This document shows positions 24,400-34,291 of a DNA stretch of 64,000 nucleotides, piece after piece. A program made the position numbers and the translations under genes. The stretch covers positions 43,136,466-43,200,465 of the forward strand of contig CM070512.1 of assembly GCA_036346375.1 (NCBI GenBank), in the 5' to 3' direction. Below the pieces are notes generated by a model. That model had not been told where the DNA came from. It saw only the letters and a list, made by a program, of their open reading frames with translations, and did no database searches. The stretch comes from Guadua angustifolia. Its lineage: Eukaryota; Streptophyta; Magnoliopsida; Poales; Poaceae. Position 1 is the stretch's first letter. Every line of letters begins with the position of its first letter.

Positions 24400-27300
24400 T
24401 CATGGAATGGTTCTCTGGTAGAGGGGAAGTGCTCCCAATGCTTCACGCTCTGCTCTCTCCTTTTTCACCTGAAAAACACGGTGCGTCAAACAGTAGCCAA
24501 CTAAGGATGGATTTGAGCAAAATTTAACCGGGAAAGTGCTTCTAAAGCCCGTAGGAGAGGAAATAAGTGAAATTAAAAAAAGAACCACACAAATAATATC
24601 TACCATATTATGAGACAGGTTCTCCATTGGACAATCACCAACATCAATACTAGACTTTGATGTGGTCCTACATGTGATGACAACAAATACTGGATAGTGA
24701 TGAACTGATAATCAATAACTTCAATTGCAAGGTGACTACAGTGGCAAGCATCTTTGCACTTTGTGCACACAATTTTTCAGTGGTGGTGTAGATACTATGC
24801 ACAAATAGAGTACAAACATCCATGAATTCATAGATTGAAAGAAAACCTTAAACTACCAAGCCTAAAAACAGTTAAAAATCCGGTGCATGTCCATTCCAGC
24901 AAATTGAGGATCTATGATGATTGTAGGATGAACTTGAATATTGCACATTCATAAAACAAATTCACACTGTAGAGTTGTATGTACTATGTACGACGGATTA
25001 ACATGGTCCACTGATTTAATTTGACATAGAGAAATCAAAACACACTATGACAAGTTAATATGTAAGGAAAAAAAAATATCACAAACCTACATAATGAGGA
25101 AAAATTGGTCAAGCAAATGATGGTGGTTATAAAACATTATCATGTGCAGTGCAGTTTAGTTAAGCCCAAAACGTCTGTTCGATAAGTTTTATGCGATGCA
25201 TGTCTCTAGTAACAAAAAATATATAAGGTTGTAATGAACAAAATACACTTACCAGAGCCAGCATGTCAGCTAGATAGCCTCTGAAAGGTGTCTGCAACGC
25301 CTGTGAAAAAGAATAACAATATTTTCAAAATATCTGAGGTGTGTACTGTAGTCTCGGTTAAGTTTAGAAAAGCAAGAAATAATTTAGTGGTGATTGATAG
25401 AAGAATGCCATAAGAAATTATGTTTCCTGGAGTCAAAATGCAGACCGTGCATAGCTGATTTTTAATTTCTTAAGCACTAAAACAATTCACTGAGTTACAG
25501 ATTTTATGGTTTCAGATGGAAACTCACTTTATTCTCAACACAACAAAGGAAGAAAAACTCACTGTATCATCGGCACAGCAAAGAAAAAGGAAAGGAACAA
25601 TTGCCTTGAGCATCATGCCAACCGTCGCAAAACAGATCTCACCTCACAGGGATGGAAATGAGCAGCCTCACATCACAAACAACTCCATCACGGCGATCAA
25701 GCCCACAGTGGTATTCTGTAGCAGCCCCCTTCTTCTCCGCTCACAAGCATCTAAAACGGTGCTAATTATCCATTCCAATCAGCAATCATCATCCACTTGT
25801 TATACCTCTAATTCCTAAGTCATAACTCTCATAACGCAAACTGCCCACCTAGCGATGTCGAAACTAGCCAACACGGCAAACTACATCCACCTAAAGACCG
25901 GAAACCGAGCATCTACACCACCACCAATGGAACCAAAAAAAAAAGAATCTTTCTTGATTGCATATGTACATGTCGTATGTTCAGAAACATGACACGAGAG
26001 GCTTATTTGGCCTTGCCAAGAGGCTTAGGCCTGTGCCCACCGGGAAGAGGATGTCTCCCAGGCTATGCTCTTTGCAATAAGAAGGTTCCTATTGCTTTCC
26101 GCGGAGGGGGATGAGATTGTGACTCGGGGGTTGTTTCGGCTTAGTGCCAGGGGTCTATAGGGGACTAAGCCATGGAACACCCTATGACTTGGGCAAAATG
26201 CCTTAAGTCATCGCCCACTCCCTGGGTCCAGCAGGGAGGGAGCCACCCATGGGGGACGCGAAATGTCTAGGCCGCTCGGGGCTTTTACAGGGGTAGGCCT
26301 CATAGGCCATGAACCCTATAGATACGTCTCGCGGAGGATACGAGGTTCTAGCCCATCCCCACAGCTATGTGTGGGGGATGGGTCTTTCGAGACAACCACA
26401 CAAGCGATAGGAGACATGCGGGACTTACTTTGATACTTCATTGATGACCTTAGAAGGGTTTACGTCAATACACGATAGACATACGGGACTTACTTTGATA
26501 ATTCATTGATGACCTTAGAAGGGTTTACATCAATACACGATAGACATGCGGGACTTACTTTGATACTTCATTGATGACCTTAGAAGGGTTTACATCAATA
26601 CACGATAGGCGCCGTTGCGGCGTACAAGAAAGCTTAAATATAGAACTTCTTGAGCTTGTCCACGTTCCAGGCGTGCTTGAGCAGTTTGTCTTCCATATTG
26701 GAGAGGCGGTAGGCCGCCAAGCCTAAGACCGCTGAGACGTGGTAGGGTCCTTCCCACTTAGGATGAAGCTTCCCATGAGCTCCTGGGTCTATGACCCTTT
26801 TCAGCACCAAGTCCCCAAGGAGGAAGGCTCACGCCCGCACCCGATTGTTGCAGAAACGAGCGACTTCTCGTTTGTACGCGGCATGCTTGACGAGGGTGCA
26901 GTCACAGATCTCCTCCGCGAAATCCACTTCCACCTTGTGATTTTCTTTGTTTGCCATGAAGTTGATGGGTAGGGTCTCCGAGAGCATCTCCACACGAAGG
27001 GAGTGGTGGCGGACTTCTACAGAAAGGACCGCTTCCACTCCGTATACAAGTGAGAAGGGTGTTTGCCTCGTGGAGCGGCTAGGAGTGGTGCGCATCCCCC
27101 ACAAGACGCTGAAGAGTACCTCCGCCCACAGCCCACGCTTAAGTGTACTCTTCTCGAGTCGGCGACGGGTGCCTTGGAGGATTAGACCATTGGCCCCTTC
27201 GACCACCCCATTGGATTTAGGGTGAGCCACCGAAGCGAAGCAGAGGACTATCCCAATTGAATTACAAAAATCTCTGAAGGAGTAGGCATCGAACTAGGTC

Positions 27301-30300
27301 CTATTGTCCACAGTGAACTCCTTCAAGACCACGAAACGGCACACAATATTCTTCCAGAAGGACTTTTGCACCACCCAGAATGTGATTGTCAGCAACTGCT
27401 CCGCTTCCACCCACTTGGTGAAGTAGTCCACCGCCACCACCGCATGCTTGTAGCCCCCCTTGGCCGGCGGGAATGGCCCAAGCAAGTCCATGCCCCATCG
27501 AGCAAAAGGCCAAGTGATCGGTATCTGGTGCAGAGGTGCAGTGGGGGAGTGGTAAGCCGATGCCATCTTTTGACAACCTTCGCATGTTTTGAGAGTTTCA
27601 ATGGCATCTTACACCGTTGTTGGCCAATAGAAGCCTTGCCTTAGTGCCTTCACCGCAGTTGCCCTGAGCGCAAGGTGTGAGCCGTAGAGACCTTCATGCA
27701 CCTCCTAGAGGAGCAAGACCCCTCTTCTCTTGGGAGGCACTTGAGTAGTGCGGAAGACCCTTTTTTGTAAAATATCCCCTCGAGGAGTACATAGGACTTG
27801 GCCTTCGCGAAGAGTCTCCGATCCTCAGTGTTATCCTCTATTTCTGGTTTTCCTTGGATGCATGCTATGATTGGGGTCATCCACGTTGTGGGCGGTGTTG
27901 AGATCTTGCTGACTATCAGGAGTAGTTCGGGTTCTCCTTTCCTGTTAGGATCTTCCTTGACGAAGGGTGTGTCAAGCACCTCAAGAAAGACCTCTAGTGG
28001 GAGTGACTCTTGGGAGCTTGCTGCTTAGGCCGAGGATGCGGCAAGCTTCCATCCCCAAGAAGTACAGTTCCATTTTACGCACTTCTTCGAGATAGTTAGC
28101 CATCCCTGGGACGAAGCTCGTGAGAGAGCGGTCGGACAGCAGCAAGATGCCCAGGTGGTAGCCCCCCCTCCCCTCGCGCAGTGATTCCCACAACTCCTTA
28201 AGCGCGCGAAGATAGAGTATGTCCGCAGAGCTCCCCCGTCAACGAGTATATAGAAGACCTCACAGTTGGATATGATGGCGGTCACCAGGAGGGCGTCATC
28301 ATGGGGGAAGCTCAGGCCCTTCGAGCCTTCCTCGATGAAGCTTAGTGGGATGTTGGCCCACTTGGGAGAAGCACTTCGAAGGTTCACCCCCCACCACATT
28401 GACTTCCGTACGTACTACTTCCTTTGACGTTTGGACTCATGCCCATAGGCCGAGCCCCCCATTTCACTTGTCTATGTGGCACTTAGAAAGGGAACTCTTG
28501 TTCAACATCTTGTGAGGGTTCTCCTGGGGGAGGCCCGCTAGGAGGTAGCGCAGGTACGAGGTGGATTGCTTGGAGAGGCATGGCCTCCGCGGCCACGGGA
28601 CGGGGCAACGACCCCCGATGTGGCTCAGAACTGCGCTTGAAGAGCTTGGCCATTTCAACGGCGTATTGATGGCACTCACTTGTGTCGTGTCTGCCCATTT
28701 TGTGATATCGCACCAACGGCCATCCCTTTAGTCTTGGTTACCCCTCTTTTCCCTGGGACCTTCGTCGCAAGACCGAGAGGCCTTAGGCTTTGGACCCTTC
28801 TTTAGTCCTTTGGAAGCACCATTCCCTTGGGACGGGGCGTCGACCACGACGAGGACCTTGGAGTCACGGCTTCCATTGGAACAGTCCCTCTGGTCCTTGT
28901 TCTTTTTCCTAGAGGATCCCTTTAGCCTTCTCCCAGAGGAGTCACCCCTAGCTTGTGAGAGGAGCCCCTTTTTTTGCCAAGTCGTCCTCCCCGCGGGCAT
29001 ATTTCTCAACAATCTCAAAGAGTTGTTAGGTCATTTTCGGGTGATCCTCCCCAGTGCCCAGTTCAATTTGCTAGGGAGAAGTCCTTCTTTGCATGCGTTA
29101 ATGACTGTGGAGTCCAGGGCATTCACCACTTGGCTCCGCACCCGGGAGAAGCACTTGAGAAAGTCTCACGTAGACTCGTCCTTCTGTTGTTTTACCGTGA
29201 AGAGTTGATTGGGAAGCATGTGGTGCTTGTAACTCCTCTGAAAGTTCGTGCTGAACTTTTCATGTAGCTAGGCTCAAGAGTGGATAGAGCCCCTCTTCTG
29301 ATTGAAGAACCATGACCGAGTAGTCCCTAAGAGGAAGAGTGGGAGACAGTTGCACATCTCCGCCTCCCCGCCTCCCCTCTTCCGGATAGCCGTGGCGTAG
29401 ACCTCCATGAATTGCATGGGATCGGAGTCCCCATCATATGGTCCGATGTTAGGCTGGCGGAACTTGGGCCGAATGGGGTTTTCGAGATGCCCCGGGCAAG
29501 AGGGTTTTCGGTCCTAGGACTGCCTCCACCATCACACCAATAGGGGGAAGGCGACCTCGCGTGGCAGCGGCGGCGACGGTGAGAGACTTCAGAACTTGAA
29601 GAGCTGGAAGCTTGGGGGCGGCGACGGCCGCGCTCGGGAGAGTCGGAGGGCTCCTCTAACGCGTAGCTCGGGGAGCCTGTGAGACCCCAGACTCAACCTC
29701 CCCACGTCCCCCAGGGCGGCGGTGGTTGATGTGACCCGGCGAGGTAGGAGTTCTCCCGGTGCTGATAGAGCACAAGCTCCTCCCCTCGACATGGCTTCGC
29801 TGGGCCGGACGATGGTCTCTTGAGCCTCGTGAGTGCCTAGGGGCGTCTGTGACTCGATCTCCTTGTTCCCCAGGTAGTGTCATTGGAGGAACGGGCGCCT
29901 TCGGTCTTGGAGGTTCTCTTTCCACCCTAGGCCATGTCGCACCACGAGGGTGAGAGTCAACACTAACTGGTGGGAGTTGATTCACCATTTCTAGGTGCAG
30001 GCGCATCTGCCTAGGAGGTGGAGCCTATCGGGAGGTCCGGGGCCCTCACCGTAGTCAGTGCAAGCTCGAGCCTCGGGAGTTGCGGTGAAGGTATGAATTG
30101 CAACGGCACGAGAGGAACCCCCCCCCGGCTCAGCGAATGTAGCGGCCAAAATAGGGCCCCGCTCGTGACCGCCGCATGGGTAAGGGGAGGGGGATTGTAG
30201 AGACTCCCTCCTTGCCCGCCCCCGGGACGAAGGCTGGGCCCCCATGCGCCCCCAAATCGGTGGCGATATGGACCAAGGATGGTGGCAGGAGCGGCGAGAG

Positions 30301-31952
30301 GTATGGATGGACCCCTAAGGACGATAGGAGGCCATCATGTAGTCCATGGTCTGCCTCGTAGTCGCCTCCACCAGAGCCCGCCATCGGGACAAGTCCCAAC
30401 GCCTCGGGGTGAGAGCTGGCTCCAGGGCTCTCAGCCCTGGGGCGATGGTGACATTCCGAGGTTGCTACCCTTGACCCGCGGCAGCCAGAGCAAGGGGGGA
30501 GGAAGTGTTCTCAAGCCCTGGGGCTTGAAGGATGTTGTCTACCCTGGGGTGGACGGCTCCGATCTCCGAGGGAGGCGCGCGCCTGGAGATCCGCCGGGGA
30601 GGGTCGTCAACTTGCTCCTTATGCTTCAGGGCTTGAGGAGGCTTAGTGTGCTTCTTGGTAGGAGCCATAGCCTTCGATGTTAGCTATGGGATCCCCACGA
30701 ACGGCGCCAAATTTCATATGTTCGTAAACGTGACACGAGAGTGAGAGTGGACGCCGACCGTCTTACGGGCCTATGTCCGAGAGAGAGAGAGTAGACACAA
30801 GGGTTTATACAAGTTCAGGCGCTTAAGCAAGCACCCTACTCCTGTCGGTGTGTTCCCTAGGGGGAGTAGGGAGGGGTCTCCTGGTCTAGGCTCTCGAGAG
30901 ACACACCAGTTGTTAGGTTTTGTATTCAATGAGAGCTCTCTTTTTAAGTATGAGTTACAGTGGGTATTTATAGGCGCCTAGCCTACTACACAAATACCAT
31001 CCTACCCCTACTGGTGCAGCTCAAGTGGGGGCATCTTGGTCTTTCCCATGAGGAGGTAGTGGATCCCACGTCATCGTCCCGTAGGGGAGACCTCTCTGAC
31101 AACGGGGCCCCACAGGGGACCTGGGGACCCCCCTCGGTGGTTGATCCCAAGCAGCCCGAGGGTGTCTACCCATCTCCATGGGCGTCTGGAGGCGCCCTCT
31201 TGGACCGAGCGTTTTGCCATACGCCCTGCGGACGGAGGATGAGACAGAGCCTCCTGGGGGATTGGAGACCCTTCCATGTACTCCCTTTGAGAGAGTCCAC
31301 AGGACATGAAGGGACCTCCCTCGCGAACCCTCTTTGAAGAATTTATGGAGTACGAGGGACCTTCCCTCGAAATCCCCCTTCGAGGGCCAGCACCGGGGTA
31401 CAGGGGTCCTCCCATGGTACCCTGCGCCGGGGCCTCAGGGAAACTCCCATGACACCACGCACTCTATGCAGCCTATCCAAGGGCTGGGGACTAAACTCCC
31501 GGTCCACAGGGCATAAGACATCCCCTTGGGGGGCATGAGCGCTCCTCCAACAATACATATTGTTAAATGTTGATCAAGGATGCGAATTTTCACCTGGACA
31601 TCGTCGGGGAGGTACTTGTGCTTCATGGAGAGGTCCATGGCGCGCTTGAGGCGCTGGTTGCGGGCGTCCACCACCTCCCGCGGCAGCCGCGCCAGCGCCT
31701 CCTTGATGTCCAGGTCGAAGTACGGGTCGTACAGGTCGTCGTACCGGAGCCCTACCGGAAACAAGAACCGATCGGATCTCAGAGAAACGCCACCAAATCA
31801 AAACCAAACCCTAACCCTAGATTTTGAGGAGCGGGGCGGAAGGGCGGGCACGGACCGTATTTGCGGAGGCGGGCGGAGACGGCGTTCATGTGGAGGCGGG
31901 CGAGCGGGTTCCGGCGCGGGTTCACCAGCCACGCCGACAGCGAGGACAGCAT
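24400..31952 (-). CDS. QCR7: QCR7, cytochrome b-c1 complex subunit 7
   Basis: Encodes the small UQCRB-family subunit of mitochondrial respiratory complex III (ubiquinol-cytochrome c reductase), a matrix-side subunit needed for assembly around cytochrome b. Exons on the minus strand: 31952-31856, 31751-31594, 25300-25253 and 24468-24400 (stop TGA at 24402-24400). Exon lengths 97+158+48+69 total 372 nt, giving 123 aa, the usual size. All introns are GT-AG with consistent phases. Recognisable parts are MLSSLSAWLVNPRRNPLARL at the N terminus, LRYDDLYDPYFDLDIKEAL and NQRLKRAMDLSMKHKYLP in exon 2, ALQTPFRGYLADMLAL in exon 3, and KKERAEREALGALPLYQRTI at the C terminus. No cleavable presequence is expected. 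Intron 2 is 6.3 kb because it holds a Gypsy element in sense orientation. The coding frame itself looks intact. Confidence 0.96.
26413..26607. repeat. Three tandem 65-bp repeats near the Gypsy 3' end
   Basis: The unit GACATGCGGGACTTACTTTG... starts at 26413, 26478 and 26543 with one or two differences per copy. It lies between the integrase and the remnant 3' LTR. Confidence 0.9.
26829..27985 (-). pseudogene. Gypsy integrase / RNase H remnant
   Basis: Minus strand, several frames. Positions 28193-27981 include MANYLEEVRKMELYFLGME, the end of RNase H. Positions 27979-27650 carry YVLLEGIFYKKGSSALLKCL, a pre-integrase region. Positions 27566-27294 carry WGMDLLGPFPPAKGGYKHAV and YFTKWVEAE, the integrase catalytic core start. 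Positions 27230-26829 carry NGVVEGANGLILQGTRRRLE and TPFSLVYGVEAVLSVEV, the core end. Frameshifts and stops make it inactive. Confidence 0.85.
28025..28480 (-). pseudogene. Gypsy protease remnant
   Basis: The frame 28399-28025 encodes SFPHDDALLVTAIISNCEVF followed by YILVDGGALRTYSI, the aspartic protease region of Gypsy polyproteins. The family's usual DGGSS active-site text reads DGGAL here. Directly afterwards the sequence jumps to the RNase H end, marking an internal deletion of reverse transcriptase. Confidence 0.75.
28483..30680 (-). pseudogene. Gypsy gag remnant
   Basis: On the minus strand, 28716-28483 encodes YHKMGRHDTSECHQ, the conserved text near the gag zinc-knuckle/protease junction. 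Positions 29480-29270 encode PNIGPYDGDSDPMQFMEVY and GTTRSWFFNQKRGSI, the Retrotrans_gag domain. The GC-rich N-terminal part extends to the primer-binding site. Frame breaks are present. Confidence 0.8.
30712..31552 (-). repeat. 5' LTR of the Gypsy element
   Basis: Begins TGTTGGAGGAGCGC on the minus strand and ends beside the tRNA-Asp-type primer site. TATAAATA at 30972-30965 is the probable promoter, directed into the element and in the same sense as QCR7. Confidence 0.75.
30965..30972 (-). promoter_or_regulatory. LTR TATA box
   Basis: TATAAATA on the minus strand in GCGCCTATAAATACCC, inside the 5' LTR in QCR7 intron 2. Confidence 0.55.
31806..31820 (+). promoter_or_regulatory. Telo-box in QCR7 intron 1
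   Basis: AAACCCTAACCCTAG sits in the 104-bp first intron (31752-31855). AAACCCTAA (telo-box) motifs are known near the 5' ends of plant genes for translation and mitochondrial proteins. A regulatory role here is inference. Confidence 0.45.
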
Positions 31953-32153
31953 CTTCGAGAGGCTTCCAGAAGCTTCCGCTCCCGCGGCTCCGATGTGGTG
32001 GTTCTCTGGCTTTGGTCGCTAGAGAGAAAAAGAGAGAAGAAGAGAGGACCTTCTGGGTAGTTGGGGAGTTTGGGCCGCGACCCGCGAGAAGGTGGAAACT
32101 TCTGGGCGCTTTCGACTAGAAATCAAACAAAATTGAAAACAATGCCCCTTAAA

Positions 32154-32161
32154 CTTTTATA
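32154..32161 (-). promoter_or_regulatory. Candidate TATA box of QCR7
   Basis: TATAAAAG on the minus strand about 200 bp upstream of the QCR7 start codon. The intervening CT-rich stretch fits a plant 5' untranslated region. Confidence 0.45.
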
Positions 32162-32169
32162 TTATTTTG

Positions 32170-34291
32170 CTTGAGAATAAAAGCTAGTTGTTGTGCTTTG
32201 GTCCTGTTTGTTTAGATGTTTTTACAGGTTTAAAAGTTAAAAAACTAGAGCATAAACAAACGAATAGCTTTTTATCTGGGTTTTTCAAAAGCCATAAAGT
32301 TCTATATAACTAAAAGATAAAAACCACTAGAGAGAGGATTTTTTTGGCTTATTGATGGTTGGTTTTAGACTAATAATACTAAAATTAGATAAAATTACTT
32401 ACCTCTATCATGTACAAAAGCCATCAGCTTTTAAGTTGTTTAAACTAAAAAGCTGGCTTTAATCTATAAGCCAAAAAATTCTAAGCGTTTTAATCTATAA
32501 GCTAAAAAGTCTAAGTCTAAGGGCCTGTTTGTTTCAGTTTTAGATTCTCTAAAAGTTAATTCTGGATTATGGCCGTAGAGAATTTGATTCTACAAAAGCT
32601 GGAATCCAAAAGCACGTAGAGAATTTGATTCTACAAAAGCTGGAATCCAAAAGCACATATGAAGTGGATTGTGGATTCTAGTGTATATGGGTGGGCTGGA
32701 TTGTGAGAATCGAATTCTAGAATCAAGATGATTGTTTTTTATTCTGCTTTTAAGGCCAGAATCCATAATCAAAAGCTAAAATAAACAGACCTTAAATAAA
32801 TAGGGCCTTTGAAGATCCTTTGTTAGACAAAAAAAAGATTAAAAATCTTCTTACCGGTGAGAAGTTAAGATTTACGCTGAGACACTGTTAGGATAGATAG
32901 ATTAGGGTGTGTTTGGTTGGGTATATGAGAATGAATGGGATAGAAAGCGCGACCGCATGAACTCATCGGACTACGCCACTATTTAAGGGGTTTAAAGACA
33001 GCTTTATCTTTTAAAAAACCAGTAAGCCCTTTCAAACAACTCAGCTTTTAAGTAAGTCAAAAGTTATATATAATTAACAAAAGCTAAAAATTGGGTTAGA
33101 CCTGTTTTTGCAGCTTATTGCTGAATGAAATTAGCTATTTATTAAACGATCTCTTATAAAAAACTAAGCCGTTTTTCAACTCAGAAAGCCAAATCAGCTT
33201 TTTTTAAAAAAGCTATAGCTCCTCGAAATAGGCCTATATGGCGACAAAGTCTTTGGATTGTAAGGTGGGTTTCTAGTGGCTGAAGTTGGGTTTTCCAGTC
33301 ATACCAATTTTATTCCAGCAGAGTCGAATGTAGAGCATGGATCCTACCGCATTAATATTTGCAGTATATATGTTTTATTTTCTACACTAAAATGGATCGA
33401 TTCATCAATATTTTGAATATGGAACATATATCATAAGGAGAAACTCATCAATTTTCGTTGGCGTACTGGTAAAATGAAAGTAAGAAAGTTGGTACATCAA
33501 AGACAAACCTTTACAATTATAAGGGGTGTTTGGATTCAAGGTATTTCATTAAAATATTTTATGATCTAATTTAAATTTAAACTACATCCTAAAACCTTTT
33601 AAAGAATTAGTACTCATCCAAACAGAGTGTATGTTGTGCAGGATTGGCTAGAGTCAGTAGAATTGAATTGGACTTGGGATTTCTTCAGGCCAAGATGGAT
33701 GGCCCCGGAGGGCCTAACCTCTGATTCCGTTGAACCACAAACAGTACATAGTCCTTACTTTTATAGAAAAAAAAACCCAACAAAAGAAGCTGAAATTACA
33801 GAAATTCCCCACGAACGGAGACGCCAAAGCTTCTTGTATGCGGTGCCATAGATGACGTCGACTCGCTTCCACCGCTTGATATATGATGTGAGGTGGCGTG
33901 CTAGAAAGTATCAAAAGGAAGTAAACATTTGAAGACGGTCAGATTACCAAGTAGGGTGTTTGTACAGCTCTAGCTTCACTAAAATATATGAAATTGGTGG
34001 ATTAAGGTATTTCTAACTCCATAAATTTATTAAGCTGGAGCTGTGAGTATATTAAAAGTGTTTAAATGGGTCATCTTGCTTACATTTTAGACTAAAACTA
34101 TAAACTTAATTCACTTTATTTTAGTCTACAAACTCTAGATCTGAGGTGAAGCTGAGATTTGAAGCTCTGCTACGTATGTGTAACAGCACTACAAAAATTA
34201 CACATGCACCCCGGCCCCTCACGCAGGTGCAAAGCCGATGGCAGTGCCCAAAACTCACTTGTTCGGCAGCATGATTCAGATGCCCGTTTGC
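32170..34291. other. MITE-rich spacer between QCR7 and the DUF2358 gene
   Basis: Holds at least four MITE-like pieces. About 32200-32515 starts with a GTCCTGTTTGTTTAGATG end. 32521-32793 is a clear MITE (separate entry). 33020-33231 is the same family as 4002-4218. 33955-34176 is the same family as 19777-20005. A short sequence at 33533-33628 also has GTGTTTGGATTC / CATCCAAACAGAG inverted ends. No gene recognised. Confidence 0.6.
32521..32793. mobile_element. MITE with GGGCCTGTTTGTTTCAG ends
   Basis: Left GGGCCTGTTTGTTTCAGTTTTAG and right CTAAAATAAACAGACCTTA are inverted repeats. A 41-bp internal segment (GTAGAGAATTTGATTCTAC...) is tandemly doubled at 32574-32655. Non-coding, hAT/Harbinger-like by its ends. 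Confidence 0.7.

Larger units (their letters stand above)
25971..31552 (-). mobile_element. Defective Ty3/Gypsy retrotransposon in QCR7 intron 2
   Basis: Ends TGTCGTATG...CTCCAACA, flanked by GTACA (25966-25970) and ATACA (31553-31557), a 4-of-5 duplication. On the minus strand: 5' LTR 31552-30712, primer-binding site 30709-30695 (TGGCGCCGTTCGTGG, matching a tRNA-Asp 3' end), gag, protease, then the end of RNase H and integrase. Reverse transcriptase and most of RNase H are missing. The 3' LTR is reduced to a few tens of bases at 25971. Domain text resembles Tat-type Gypsy elements of grasses (inference). It has the same orientation as QCR7. Confidence 0.85.

Noticed and set aside
29656..30683. 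Plus-strand frames of up to 134 codons
   Set aside because: Antisense to the gag region of the Gypsy element.
31567..32119. Plus-strand 179-codon frame
   Set aside because: Antisense shadow of QCR7 exons 1-2 and their upstream region.
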